Assembly (NCBI GenBank): GCA_015056575.1
Contig: SVGA01000002.1
Coordinates: 173,599-237,598, forward strand
Direction of reading: 5' to 3'
Source: Butyrivibrio sp.
GTDB taxonomy: Bacteria; Bacillota; Clostridia; Lachnospirales; Lachnospiraceae
Length of the DNA stretch: 64,000 nucleotides
The translations under genes and the position numbers were made by a program. Below the pieces are notes generated by a model, which was not told the origin of the DNA, did not search any database, and saw only the letters and a list, made by a program, of their open reading frames with translations. How positions within the stretch are numbered: the first letter of the stretch is position 1; the number at the start of each line of letters is the position of its first letter. Shown piece after piece: positions 20,294 to 29,356 of this stretch.

Positions 20294-21409
20294 TTAGTTC
20301 TCGCTGCTTACTGTTCCGTCAGTAACTTTAAACAGCTTATCTATTTCAAATCTGTTATTAACAAATTCATCAAGACCGGTACAGGTAATAATTGTCTGAA
20401 TATCTCCGATGGTGTTAAGAAGATAATTCTGTCTGTTGCTGTCAAGCTCTGACAGAACATCATCCAGAAGAAGTACCGGGTTTTCCTTCTTGGCTCTTTT
20501 TACAATTTCAATCTCCGCAAGTTTAAGGGAAAGAGATGCCGTTCTTTGCTGTCCCTGAGATCCGAATCTTCTTATGTCAATTTCATGGTTATCATCTTCG
20601 GATCCTGATTTCCTGCATACGACAAAAGAGAAGTCATCCTTATGAGGACCGATCGTGGTCTGCTTAAGGAGCATATCCTTTTTTCTGGCAGAAGAAAGTT
20701 TCTTTTCAAATTCATTTGCAGATACATTAGGCTCATAGAAAACAGACAGTATCTCTTTTCCGCCTGTCAGTTTTTCATGTATGGGACTGATTATTTCATT
20801 AAGCTCTCTGATAAATTTTTCTCTGGCTTTGATTATGACGGATCCGTATTCGCACAGCTGCTTGTCCTGAACATCCAAAAGAACGCTGTTTTCAGGGTGC
20901 TCAAAAAGATCCTTAAGAACCTTATTTCTTTCGACTACAAGTTTATTATACTTAGAAAGACTGTTTAGATATATCTGATCCAGCTGACACAGCTCCATAT
21001 CCATGAACCTGCGTCTCTCTGAGGGACCGTTCTTGATGATACTAAGATCTTCCGGTGAAAAAAATACTACGTTGAGTTTACCTATAAGGTCAGAAGCTTT
21101 CTTAACTTTCTGACCGTCAATTGCAATTCCCTTGGATCTGCTGCTACGAAGGTGCATGTCCACCCTGTACTGAGCTCCATCTTTTTCAAGGATCGTTCTT
21201 ATATGTGCTTCTTCCTTGCCAAATCTTATAATTTCCTTGTCTTTGCTGCCTTTGTGAGACTTGGTTGTAGCAGAGACAAAGATTGCCTCAAGAATATTGG
21301 TCTTACCCTGGGCATTGTCACCATAAAGAATATTGGTTCCGCTGCTGAAATCTATCTTGAGGTTTTCATAATTTCTAAAATCCGCAAGCTCTAACGACTT
21401 AATTATCAT
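20294..21409 (-). CDS. recF: DNA replication/repair ATPase RecF
   Basis: A 371-residue SMC-like ABC ATPase that loads RecA at gaps. The Walker A is GDNAQGKTNILEA, the ABC signature region FGSQGQQRTASLSLKLAE, and Walker B is PVLLLDDVLSELD. The conserved order dnaN-yaaA-recF-gyrB supports the call. It overlaps yaaA by 4 bp, so translation is likely coupled. Confidence 0.96.
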   Translation of the reverse strand: MIIKSLELADFRNYENLKIDFSSGTNILYGDNAQGKTNILEAIFVSATTKSHKGSKDKEIIRFGKEEAHIRTILEKDGAQYRVDMHLRSSRSKGIAIDGQKVKKASDLIGKLNVVFFSPEDLSIIKNGPSERRRFMDMELCQLDQIYLNSLSKYNKLVVERNKVLKDLFEHPENSVLLDVQDKQLCEYGSVIIKAREKFIRELNEIISPIHEKLTGGKEILSVFYEPNVSANEFEKKLSSARKKDMLLKQTTIGPHKDDFSFVVCRKSGSEDDNHEIDIRRFGSQGQQRTASLSLKLAEIEIVKRAKKENPVLLLDDVLSELDSNRQNYLLNTIGDIQTIITCTGLDEFVNNRFEIDKLFKVTDGTVSSEN

Positions 21410-21621
21410 TTCTCTACTTTTACCTGTACGCCGTCGTACTCAAAGATGTCGCCTTCATAAAGCTTACGGCCTCTTCTTTCTTCTACTTCTCCGTTGACCT
21501 TAACAAGACCGGCAAGAATGTCGTTCTTGGCTTCAACGCCTGAACCCTCAAGGCCCGCTTTCTTTAGGGCCTGTCCGAGTTTAATAAATTCGTCTGTTTC
21601 TCTAAGTTTGATAGTTTCCAT
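21406..21621 (-). CDS. yaaA: S4-domain RNA-binding protein YaaA-type
   Basis: A 71-residue protein with an S4-like fold (FIKLGQALKKAGLEGSGVEAKNDILAGLVKVNGEVEERRGRKL; this spans residues 12-54). It holds the conserved slot between dnaN and recF in Firmicutes. The family binds RNA and has been linked to ribosome biogenesis; the precise role is unsettled. It lies 11 bp after dnaN and overlaps recF by 4 bp. Confidence 0.92.
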   Translation of the reverse strand: METIKLRETDEFIKLGQALKKAGLEGSGVEAKNDILAGLVKVNGEVEERRGRKLYEGDIFEYDGVQVKVEK

Positions 21622-21632
21622 TTGGTAAATCC

Positions 21633-22742
21633 TTAATCAACTGTTGTGAAATTAACAGGAAGAACAAGATAGATATATGCTCCTTCCTTGTCCCTGATAA
21701 AGCAGGGAGCCTTGGGGTTAACAAGATAAATATCTATGGTCTCATCGTCTATAACGCGAAGTGCATCAATAAGGAACTTGGGATTGAAACCGATCATCAG
21801 ATCCTTTCCCTGTTTCTCGATGTCTATTTCCTCATCCATGCTTCCTATTGCCGAATTGATCTTAAGTTCCATAGTTCCATCCGTGATGGAGATGATAACA
21901 GGTTTCTTGTCACCCTCTTTAACATAGATGGTGGCACGGTCAATACAATCTAAGAATTCTTTTCTGTTGATGCTCATCTTGGTCTCGTAATCACTTGAGA
22001 GCATCTGGTCAATACTGAAATATTCTCCCTCGATAAGTCTTGATACAACTATTGTCTTATCAAACTCGAAGAGTACATGCTTGTCTGTAAAGAAGATATT
22101 AACCATCTTCTCTGTGCTGTCACCTAAGATCTTACTGATCTCGTTCAATGTCTTGCCGGGAACGATAACTTTCTTATAAGGGTATGAACCGCCAAGCTTA
22201 ACTTTCCTGATGGAGATTCTGTGTCCGTCAAGGGAAACAAGCTTAAGATTCTCACCGTCAACTTCAAAGAGTTCACCGCTCATCATCTTGTTATTGTCAT
22301 TCTCTGCAATAGAGAAGATAGTCTGCTGGATAACACTTCTTAATGTATACTGGGTAACACTTACTCCGTCTATTTTCTCGATGGTGGGAAGATAGGTAAA
22401 ATCATCACCTTTTCTTCCTATGATGTTGAACTTAGCCTTACCGCAGCTAATGGTAACCTTATTGTTGCTGTCAGTCTCTACGGTAACTTCACTGTCGGGA
22501 AGCTTTCTTACAATATCACCGAAGATCTTGGATTCGATTGCAATAAGACCTCTCTCTATAATATTTCCGTCAACAACTGTCTGAATACCAAGTTCCATAT
22601 CATTGGCATTAAACTTGATAACACCTTCTGTAGCATCAACAAGGATACACTCAAGAATAGACATTGTAGTTTTGGAAGGAACAGCTTTTTGTACAATCTG
22701 TAATCCACCCATCAGATTTGCTTTAGAGCATACGAATTTCAT
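21633..22742 (-). CDS. dnaN: DNA polymerase III beta sliding clamp
   Basis: A 369-residue clamp with the three-domain repeat expected of DnaN. It starts MKFVCSKANLMGGLQIVQKA and ends AYIYLVLPVNF, the terminal residues of the clamp fold. It holds the polymerase on DNA as a ring-shaped dimer. It lies 291 bp downstream of dnaA, a gap that carries DnaA boxes and a hairpin. Confidence 0.97.
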   Translation of the reverse strand: MKFVCSKANLMGGLQIVQKAVPSKTTMSILECILVDATEGVIKFNANDMELGIQTVVDGNIIERGLIAIESKIFGDIVRKLPDSEVTVETDSNNKVTISCGKAKFNIIGRKGDDFTYLPTIEKIDGVSVTQYTLRSVIQQTIFSIAENDNNKMMSGELFEVDGENLKLVSLDGHRISIRKVKLGGSYPYKKVIVPGKTLNEISKILGDSTEKMVNIFFTDKHVLFEFDKTIVVSRLIEGEYFSIDQMLSSDYETKMSINRKEFLDCIDRATIYVKEGDKKPVIISITDGTMELKINSAIGSMDEEIDIEKQGKDLMIGFNPKFLIDALRVIDDETIDIYLVNPKAPCFIRDKEGAYIYLVLPVNFTTVD

Positions 22743-22939
22743 TTAAGCATTACTCCCTTCGGTTGCTAAATATAAAATAAATATAAATAAATAATAAAAG
22801 TATTAATAACGGTTGTTGATATGTGTAAAACCTATTCTATTATACAATTTCTAAGGCTTTTTTACAAACTTTTGATTGTTGAAAACAAAAAATAGGATGT
22901 TGAAAATTAAAAAGTTATAAACAAGGCAAATATCATGAA

Positions 22940-22970
22940 ATTAGGGTGGAAAAAACTTATCCACCCTAAT
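22940..22970. repeat. 11-bp hairpin with a DnaA-box-like arm, dnaA-dnaN gap
   Basis: ATTAGGGTGGA at 22940-22950 and TCCACCCTAAT at 22960-22970 pair perfectly around a 9-nt loop. The right arm overlaps TTATCCACC (22958-22966), one mismatch from a DnaA box. No T-run follows on the minus strand, so it is a poor intrinsic terminator and more likely an origin or regulatory element. Confidence 0.6.
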
Positions 22971-23032
22971 AAACAATCTATCCTCTTTTAATCAACAAAG
23001 TTATCAAGAATTTTATCCACAATTGTGTATAA
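22958..23032. other. DnaA boxes between dnaA and dnaN (second origin cluster)
   Basis: TTATCCACA at 23013-23021 is a perfect consensus box; TGTGTATAA at 23024-23032 (TTATACACA on the other strand) is a one-mismatch box; TTATCCACC at 22958-22966 is a third. Boxes on both sides of dnaA match the bipartite origins known in Bacillus and relatives. Confidence 0.75.
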
Positions 23033-23033
23033 C

Positions 23034-24446
23034 TCAAAGTGAAGGATTTATCTTTTTGGAGATTATATCCAGATTCTTGCTAAGTTCACTGTCTATAGCT
23101 TTCTTTTCTTTAATCCTGTCGATACCGTTCATAACTGTTGTGTGATCTTTTTTACCCAAAAGTCTTCCGATCTCTTCCAGGGAAACTTCGGTGTATTCTC
23201 TGCAAAGATACATGATGATCTGTCTGGGTGTAACAATCTCGGTAAGACGCTTTTTGGAAAGAATATCTTCCTTCTTAACATTGTAGTGTTCACAGACAGT
23301 ATCAATAATGAGCTGAGGTGTGATCACCTTGGTGTTGTCGGGATAAATGATATCCTTCAAAGCTTCCTTGGCATTATCAAGTGTGATATCCACATTGTAA
23401 AGCTTGGAATAAGCGATGATCTTAGTAAGAGCACCCTCAAGCTCTCTGATGTTAGACTTGATATTGGTTGCAATGTAATCAAGAACTTCATTGTCTATCT
23501 TCTTGATGGTATTGGCGTTGTTATCCGAGTACTTTTTAAGGATAGCCATTCTGGTCTCATAGTCGGGAGACTGGATATCAGCGATAAGTCCCATCTCGAA
23601 TCTGGATCTGAATCTCTCCTCAAGTGTTTCCATTTCCTTGGGCGGCTTATCGGATGAAATGATTATCTGCTTGCCGGCCTGATGTAGATCGTTGAAGGTG
23701 TGGAAAAACTGTTCCTGTGTCGCATCTTTTCCTATTATAAACTGTACGTCATCGACCATGAGAACATCAACGGTTCTGTATTTGTCCCTGAGCTTTGCCA
23801 TTCTCTCGGTTTTACCGCTTCTTATGGATTCGATAACCTCGTTGGTGAACTGCTCGGAGGTAACATAAAGAACCTTGGCACTTCGGTTATTCTCTATAAT
23901 GAAATGTCCGATGGAGTGCATAAGGTGAGTCTTACCAAGTCCCGGTCCTCCGTAAAGGAAAAGGGGGTTGTAAGCTGTTCCCGGAGATTCAGCAACAGCA
24001 AGAGCAGCAGAGTGGGCAAACTTATTGTTACTGCCTACAACGAAGGTATCAAATCTGTACTTGCTGTTAAGATTACTAGAATCATGCTCTAAGTCAGATG
24101 AATACTGATCGTCACTGTCATACAGATCGGATTCGTTTTGTGTTTCTTCATTATTAATAGTATCTCTTTTTAATACAAAAGAAACTTCCACTTCCATATC
24201 ATCAAGAAGTTCTGATATGGCAACCTTAAAGAATATAAGATAATGACCCTTTACATAATCAAGAGCTACGGAATTGTCATCAGAGACAACAACCGTAACG
24301 GTATTATCCTTATAATCATGGAAATCAAGAGGCTCAACCCAGGTTCTGTAGGCTACATTGGTGATAGTGGCTTCGATCCTGACTTTATCCTTGATACCTT
24401 CCCAATTCTGTTTAAGCTTTTCGGTGATTTCTGCAGATGATAGCAT
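23034..24446 (-). CDS. dnaA: Chromosomal replication initiator DnaA
   Basis: A 470-residue initiator. Domain I is at residues 1-85 (MLSSAEITEKLKQNWEGIKD at the start), a variable acidic linker at about 100-130, then the AAA+ domain with Walker A GGPGLGKTHLMHSIGH and Walker B VLMVDDVQFI, and a C-terminal HTH with the DnaA signature KDHTTVMNGIDRI. The frame extends to 24464, but the ATG at 24446 has GGGGAG seven bases upstream. It is flanked on both sides by DnaA boxes, consistent with origin location and autoregulation. Confidence 0.97.
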   Translation of the reverse strand: MLSSAEITEKLKQNWEGIKDKVRIEATITNVAYRTWVEPLDFHDYKDNTVTVVVSDDNSVALDYVKGHYLIFFKVAISELLDDMEVEVSFVLKRDTINNEETQNESDLYDSDDQYSSDLEHDSSNLNSKYRFDTFVVGSNNKFAHSAALAVAESPGTAYNPLFLYGGPGLGKTHLMHSIGHFIIENNRSAKVLYVTSEQFTNEVIESIRSGKTERMAKLRDKYRTVDVLMVDDVQFIIGKDATQEQFFHTFNDLHQAGKQIIISSDKPPKEMETLEERFRSRFEMGLIADIQSPDYETRMAILKKYSDNNANTIKKIDNEVLDYIATNIKSNIRELEGALTKIIAYSKLYNVDITLDNAKEALKDIIYPDNTKVITPQLIIDTVCEHYNVKKEDILSKKRLTEIVTPRQIIMYLCREYTEVSLEEIGRLLGKKDHTTVMNGIDRIKEKKAIDSELSKNLDIISKKINPSL

Positions 24447-24960
24447 TAAAAAACTCCCCAACATACGTAAAATTAGACTTCTACTATTTTATATTAAAAG
24501 ACTTTAAATATCAAACACAGGTCATATTGTGGATAACTTTTTTTGAAACAGATGAAAAACTATATAATTATATTTATTGTGGATAAGTTGTCTATTATCC
24601 ACTTTACCCTTTCAACCGTTATAAATGGCTTAAATACGCGGTTTGTTGAAAATTCTAAAATACTTATAAACCGGTTTTTCCACAAAAAAAAGAAAAAATG
24701 TGGATATCTCTCCCAAATATTTTTTTATAAACAAGTTATCCACAATTTCAACATTTTGGTGTGGATAATTTTTTTATCCACAATATGTTGTCAAAAAAAA
24801 TGTGAAAAAAATTTTGAACCTCCGGGATTCAAAGAGTGCCTTATTTTAGGGCTTGACTGACATATTTTTATTTATTATAATTATAAAGATTTTTTCCACA
24901 CTGGATATTAATTGTACCTTTAAGGTAATTATTTTCGATTAAAGAAGGAGGTGTTTCCGA
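24447..24960. other. oriC: Chromosomal replication origin (oriC), main DnaA-box cluster
   Basis: An AT-rich, 515-bp gene-free stretch between divergent dnaA and rpmH. Perfect boxes (TTATCCACA or its complement) lie at 24529-24537, 24579-24587, 24736-24744, 24760-24768 and 24774-24782; near-matches at 24595-24603 (TTATCCACT) and 24699-24707 (TGTGGATAT). The three boxes at 24736-24782 are tightly grouped. A/T-runs at about 24660-24730 and 24785-24820 are candidates for the unwinding element. The location at the dnaA/rpmH divergence is the classical one. Confidence 0.92.
24853..24881 (+). promoter_or_regulatory. Sigma-A promoter of rpmH
   Basis: TTGACT at 24853-24858 and a perfect TATAAT at 24876-24881 are 17 bp apart, with an AT-rich upstream region. 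It should drive rpmH from the edge of oriC. Confidence 0.85.
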
Positions 24961-24961
24961 T

Positions 24962-25096
24962 ATGAAGATGACATTCCAGCCTCATAAGCTTCAGAGAGCC
25001 AGAGTTCACGGCTTCAGAGCAAGAATGGCTACAAAGGGTGGCAGAAAAGTTCTTGCTGCCAGAAGAGCTAAGGGAAGAAAGAGATTATCAGCATGA
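24962..25096 (+). CDS. rpmH: 50S ribosomal protein L34
   Basis: A 44-residue basic protein, too short for a typical ORF cut-off. It reads [20 protein letters not shown] and ends [19 protein letters not shown], the L34 pattern. An AAGGAGG-type site lies about 10 bases ahead of the ATG, and a near-consensus promoter precedes it. The first gene on the rightward arm from oriC, followed by a terminator-like hairpin and rnpA. Confidence 0.97.
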   Translation: MKMTFQPHKLQRARVHGFRARMATKGGRKVLAARRAKGRKRLSA

Positions 25097-25100
25097 TTTT

Positions 25101-25130
25101 AAAGGCCGCAATTCTTTTGTGGCCTTTTTT
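25101..25130 (+). terminator. Terminator/attenuator between rpmH and rnpA
   Basis: AGGCCGCAA pairs with TTGTGGCCT around a short loop and is followed by TTTTTT. It sits 5 bp after the rpmH stop. It would let L34 be made in excess of the downstream genes. Confidence 0.85.
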
Positions 25131-25157
25131 CAACGCCCTTAACTTGAGGAAGACAGA

Positions 25158-25505
25158 ATGATTTTTTCACAGTCTTTAAAAAAGAATAATGATTTCCGTA
25201 ATGTCTATGAGAACGGCAAAAGTTATGCTAACAAAACAATCGTTGTCTACGTGTGGGAAAATGGCAGTTCTTTTAACAGGATCGGAATATCATGCAGTAA
25301 AAAAATTGGGAACAGTATTGTAAGGCACAGATTTGCAAGACTTGTTCGAGAAGCTTACCGATTACATGAAGATATGTTCAATAGTGGTTTGGACATAGTA
25401 GTCGTAGCCAGAGCCTGTGCAAGAGATGCATCTTATTTTGATATAGAAGAATCTCTTTTGTTTCTGGCGAGGAAGGCCCGCATAATGAAAAATGGCGGTA
25501 ATTAA
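25158..25505 (+). CDS. rnpA: Ribonuclease P protein component
   Basis: A 115-residue protein subunit of RNase P, which matures tRNA 5' ends with the RNA subunit. The RNR-type segment reads [18 protein letters not shown], following [11 protein letters not shown]. It has the canonical slot after rpmH. The highly conserved RNR triad is altered (RHR), which is not rare in this clade but is worth noting. Confidence 0.93.
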   Translation: MIFSQSLKKNNDFRNVYENGKSYANKTIVVYVWENGSSFNRIGISCSKKIGNSIVRHRFARLVREAYRLHEDMFNSGLDIVVVARACARDASYFDIEESLLFLARKARIMKNGGN

Positions 25506-25506
25506 T

Positions 25507-25716
25507 ATGAAAGAGTTACTTATCTTTCTGATCAAACTTTATAGGAAGTACATTTCTCCATTAAAGAGAACAAAATGTCCGTATATACCTACATGTTCTC
25601 AGTACGGACTGGAGGCAATAGAAAAATATGGAGCCTTAAAAGGGGGACTTTTGGCAATATGGAGGATATTAAGGTGTAATCCTTTCTCCAGCGGCGGGTA
25701 TGATCCGGTTCCATAA
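25507..25716 (+). CDS. yidD: Membrane protein insertion efficiency factor YidD
   Basis: A 69-residue protein with the YidD core: [39 protein letters not shown] and [17 protein letters not shown]. It assists YidC/Sec insertion at the membrane. The frame opens at 25492 inside rnpA, but the ATG at 25507 avoids the overlap and gives the usual N-terminus; the ribosome binding site is weak in either case. It lies between rnpA and yidC. Confidence 0.93.
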   Translation: MKELLIFLIKLYRKYISPLKRTKCPYIPTCSQYGLEAIEKYGALKGGLLAIWRILRCNPFSSGGYDPVP

Positions 25717-25733
25717 TTTCGAGGAGGTTAATT

Positions 25734-27041
25734 TTGAAGGGAGTACTGCTCACACAGTATGATGGTAAGATCGTAGGTCCTGTGGCATGGCTTTTGGGAC
25801 ATCTTATGAACGGAATATTCAATGTGCTCAACAGCATTGGACTTCCAAACATAGGTCTTGCAATCATCATCTTTACTATTGTTATTTATTTATGTCTTTT
25901 ACCTCTTACCTACAAACAGCAGAAGTTTTCCAAGCTTCAGGCTAAGATGAGTCCTGAGCTTCAGGCTATCCAGGCTAAGTACAAGGGTAAAAAAGACAAC
26001 GACTCAATGCTTGCAATGCAGGAAGAGACCAAAGAGGTCTATGCCAAGTACGGAGTATCTCAGACAGGCAGCTGTCTGCAGCTTCTGATCCAGATGCCCA
26101 TCCTGTTTGCACTCTATCGTGTTATTTATTCAATTCCTGCTTACGTTACGATCGTAAGAAATGCATTTTCTCCATTGGTAGAGAACCTTATGGAAACTGA
26201 AGGTGCTGCCGAGTTTATTAAGAATCTTAAGGGTGCAGCTCAGTATTCAAGACAGTTTACCAATGATGCATTTGTAAACGGCGATGCTACTTATATCAAG
26301 AACACCTTTATTGATGTTCTTAACAGAGCATCAACAGCGGACTGGGCAAGTATTACAAGCCAGTTCCCTACTCTTTCGGATTCTATCGAAAAGACACACA
26401 ATCTTTTAAACGGTTATAACAGTTTCCTTGGAATCAATATCGGTGATACTCCTATGTATATGATCACCACAGGATTCCCTGCAAAGAATTTTGGCCTTTT
26501 GATCGGAGGACTTCTTGTTCCGTTGCTGGCTGCGCTTACTCAGTGGATAAACGCTAAACTTATGCCTCAGCCAAACAGTAACGACAAGCCCAACCCCGAT
26601 GATCCTACAGCTCAGATGCAGCAATCAATGAAGACAATAAATGTCATGATGCCTATCATGTCAGCATTTTTCTGTCTTAGTCTTCCTGCAGGTATGGGTA
26701 TTTACTGGATTGCCGGTGCAGTGATCAGATCAATTCAGCAGGTAGTTATCAACAGACACATTGATAAGATAGATATCGATGCTGAGATTGCCAAGAATAC
26801 TGCCAAGTACAAAGAGAAGCAGGAGAAGCTTAAGACTACTCGCAACATGAGTATGTATGCTAATCTCTCCACAAGAAAGGACGATCTTTCCAGCAAGAAT
26901 TCTTCAGTTTCAGAAGCTGAAAAGGAAGCCAGGATCAAGAGCGCCCAGGATGTTTATAAGAACAACAAGATTCGTAAGGATTCACTTCTTGCCAAGGCAA
27001 ACATGGTGAAGGAATTCAACGAGAACAATAACAACGACTAA
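25734..27041 (+). CDS. yidC: Membrane protein insertase YidC
   Basis: A 435-residue YidC/Oxa1-type insertase. Five or so membrane helices are visible: around residues 10-30, 40-60 (IGLAIIIFTIVIYLCLLPL), 115-135 (LLIQMPILFALYRVIYSIP), 240-265 and 295-325. The start is TTG with a perfect GAGGAGG about six bases ahead. The central helix-3 region has an unusually long loop (about 140-225). The C-terminus is long, lysine-rich and hydrophilic, as in Gram-positive YidC proteins that touch the ribosome. Confidence 0.95.
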   Translation: MKGVLLTQYDGKIVGPVAWLLGHLMNGIFNVLNSIGLPNIGLAIIIFTIVIYLCLLPLTYKQQKFSKLQAKMSPELQAIQAKYKGKKDNDSMLAMQEETKEVYAKYGVSQTGSCLQLLIQMPILFALYRVIYSIPAYVTIVRNAFSPLVENLMETEGAAEFIKNLKGAAQYSRQFTNDAFVNGDATYIKNTFIDVLNRASTADWASITSQFPTLSDSIEKTHNLLNGYNSFLGINIGDTPMYMITTGFPAKNFGLLIGGLLVPLLAALTQWINAKLMPQPNSNDKPNPDDPTAQMQQSMKTINVMMPIMSAFFCLSLPAGMGIYWIAGAVIRSIQQVVINRHIDKIDIDAEIAKNTAKYKEKQEKLKTTRNMSMYANLSTRKDDLSSKNSSVSEAEKEARIKSAQDVYKNNKIRKDSLLAKANMVKEFNENNNND

Positions 27042-27071
27042 TAGAATATAATCCGGAGGTTACACAGTCAG

Positions 27072-27863
27072 ATGGAATATCAGGAGTTTTCTGCAAAGAA
27101 TGTAGACGATGCTATCACTGAAGCTTGTGAAACTCTTATGGTAACAAGCGACAGACTTGATTATGAAATTATTTCAAACGGATCTTCAGGATTTCTTGGT
27201 ATAGCAGCTAAGCCTGCAATTATCAAGGCAAGGATAAAAGAAGAAGAGCCTGTAGTTGAAAAGGAAGTAAAGCCCGAGAAGGTTGAAGTAAAGAAAGAAA
27301 GCAAATCTGAGAAGAAGCCTGAGAAAAAGGCTGAAGAGAAAAAGCCTGAAGTCAAAGAAGTAAAGCAGCCCAAGGAAGTTAAGGAAAATGCAGTTCCTGT
27401 AAACGCCGAGGAGGTTGTAGCCAGGGCAAATGCATTTCTGAAAGAAGTATTTGCTGCAATGAATATGGAGGTTGAAGTTAATTCCAAGTTCAGAGCAGAG
27501 GATAACATTTTGGATGTAGAGCTTAGCGGAGCAGAAATGGGAGTTCTCATCGGTAAGAGAGGACAGACACTGGATTCACTTCAGTACCTTATCTCTTTAG
27601 TTGTTAACAGAGATGCTGCTGATTACATCCATGTTAAAGTTGATACAGAGAACTACAGAGAAAGAAGAAAAGCTACACTTGAGAACCTTGCCAAGAACAT
27701 CGCATATAAAGTAAGAAAGACAAGGCAGTCTGTTGCTCTTGAGCCTATGAACCCTTATGAGAGAAGGATCATTCACTCAGCACTTCAGAATGACAAGTAC
27801 GTTACAACTCACAGTGAAGGTGATGAGCCTTTCAGAAGAATCGTAGTTACTTTAAAGAAATAA
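27072..27863 (+). CDS. jag: RNA-binding protein Jag/KhpB
   Basis: A 263-residue RNA-binding protein. An N-terminal Jag domain (residues 1-55) is followed by a Lys/Glu-rich linker (about 60-120), a KH-like domain with the GKRGQTLDSLQYL loop, and a C-terminal R3H domain (LEPMNPYERRIIHSAL). KhpB/EloR relatives act with KhpA in control of cell elongation. It lies 30 bp after yidC. Confidence 0.94.
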   Translation: MEYQEFSAKNVDDAITEACETLMVTSDRLDYEIISNGSSGFLGIAAKPAIIKARIKEEEPVVEKEVKPEKVEVKKESKSEKKPEKKAEEKKPEVKEVKQPKEVKENAVPVNAEEVVARANAFLKEVFAAMNMEVEVNSKFRAEDNILDVELSGAEMGVLIGKRGQTLDSLQYLISLVVNRDAADYIHVKVDTENYRERRKATLENLAKNIAYKVRKTRQSVALEPMNPYERRIIHSALQNDKYVTTHSEGDEPFRRIVVTLKK

Positions 27864-27875
27864 TTTCAACTAGAT

Positions 27876-27908
27876 ACCCCTCGAGCACAGCCTTGAGGGG
27901 TTTTGTTT
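27876..27908 (+). terminator. Intrinsic terminator after jag
   Basis: ACCCCTCGAG pairs with CTTGAGGGGT (one wobble pair) around a 6-nt loop, followed by TTTTGTTT. It separates the rpmH-jag genes from mnmE, only 11 bp before that gene's start, so it may be partly read through. Confidence 0.85.
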
Positions 27909-27919
27909 AGGTAAAGACT

Positions 27920-29353
27920 ATGAGCAGTGTTCTTAATAATTTCAAAGAAGATACAATTTGTGCCATAGCAACCGCTATGTCTGATGCCGGAATAGGTATC
28001 ATAAGAGTAAGCGGAAAAGATGCAGTCAGAATATGTGACGGCATCTATATTTCCGGGAAGAAAGAACATACTCTTTTATCTCATGCTCCCAATACGATCA
28101 AGTTTGGATATATTTGTGATGAAGACGGAGATGACCGTAAGATAATTGATGAAGTGATGATCTCATATATGAAGGCTCCTCATAGCTATACCATGGAAGA
28201 TGTTATCGAGATAAACAGTCACGGCGGAATGCTTGTGATGAATGAGATTCTTTCTCTTCTGATAAAAAGAGGCTGCAGGCTTGCAGAGCCCGGTGAATTC
28301 ACAAAGAGAGCATTTTTGAACGGAAGGATCGATCTTACCAAAGCTGAAGCAGTGATGGATATTATCGGAGCTCAGAATAAGTTTGCACTTGAGAGTTCCA
28401 GAAATCAGCTTCAGGGAAGTATTTCCAAAGAGGTAAAAGAGATCAGAAAAGAGCTTCTGTATAACATGGCGTTTATCGAATCTGCCCTCGATGACCCGGA
28501 GAACTATGATCTTACAGGGTTTCCACAAAAGCTTGCCGGTGTGGTGAATAATATTTCATCAAAACTTGAGAAGCTTGTTTCAACAGCTGATGAGGGTAAG
28601 ATTAGAAAAGAAGGAATTAAGACAGTTATTATCGGAAAGCCCAATGCCGGGAAGTCCTCACTTCTAAATGCACTTTACGGAAGTGAAAGGGCGATAGTTA
28701 CTGATATTGCAGGAACTACAAGAGATGTTATCGAAGAGACCATAAGGATAGATGACATTGTACTTAATCTTGTGGATACAGCCGGGATCAGGGACACAGA
28801 TAATGTTATAGAAAAAATAGGTGTGGACAAGGCAAAGGATAAGATTGAAGAATCTGATCTTTGTCTGTATATCCTTGATTCCACCTCTGAAATAGATGAT
28901 GAAGACAGAGCTATAGCCGGCCTTTGTTCAAATAAGAAGACTATAGTTATATTGAACAAGAACGATCTTACAGGCAGTATTAAAATAACAAAAGATATTC
29001 TTCCTATGCTTTTTTCAAAAGGTGATTGTGATAATATTCCTGTTATCACTGCTTCTCTTCTCAATGGAGAAGGCATCGATGAATTAAAGAAGGCAATTGC
29101 TGATATCTTCTTCGATGGAGATATTGCGCCAAGACAGGAAATCTATATTACCAACTTAAGACATAAGACATTGCTTGAAGAATCGCTGCAAAGTCTTGAG
29201 CTTGTACTTCAAGGAATAGAGGATGGTGTATCGGAAGATTTTTATATGGTTGATCTTTCAAATGCATATGCACTACTTGGTGAGATAATTGGTGAAGAAG
29301 TTGGAGACGATCTGGTGGAAGAAATATTCTCCAAGTTCTGTATGGGAAAGTAA
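27920..29353 (+). CDS. mnmE: tRNA modification GTPase MnmE
   Basis: A 477-residue GTPase working with MnmG to place a carboxymethylaminomethyl group on wobble U34 of certain tRNAs. An N-terminal tetrahydrofolate-binding domain, a helical domain and an inserted G domain are seen: G1 GKPNAGKSSLLNAL, G2 GTTRD, G3 DTAGIRDT, G4 NKND. The protein ends FCMGK, the functional C(x)GK tail. The mnmG gene starts 3 bp later. Confidence 0.97.
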   Translation: MSSVLNNFKEDTICAIATAMSDAGIGIIRVSGKDAVRICDGIYISGKKEHTLLSHAPNTIKFGYICDEDGDDRKIIDEVMISYMKAPHSYTMEDVIEINSHGGMLVMNEILSLLIKRGCRLAEPGEFTKRAFLNGRIDLTKAEAVMDIIGAQNKFALESSRNQLQGSISKEVKEIRKELLYNMAFIESALDDPENYDLTGFPQKLAGVVNNISSKLEKLVSTADEGKIRKEGIKTVIIGKPNAGKSSLLNALYGSERAIVTDIAGTTRDVIEETIRIDDIVLNLVDTAGIRDTDNVIEKIGVDKAKDKIEESDLCLYILDSTSEIDDEDRAIAGLCSNKKTIVILNKNDLTGSIKITKDILPMLFSKGDCDNIPVITASLLNGEGIDELKKAIADIFFDGDIAPRQEIYITNLRHKTLLEESLQSLELVLQGIEDGVSEDFYMVDLSNAYALLGEIIGEEVGDDLVEEIFSKFCMGK

Positions 29354-29356
29354 GAA

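Noticed and set aside
24543..24860. A 105-codon frame across oriC
   Set aside because: Made of DnaA boxes and A/T runs; no start signal or plausible product.
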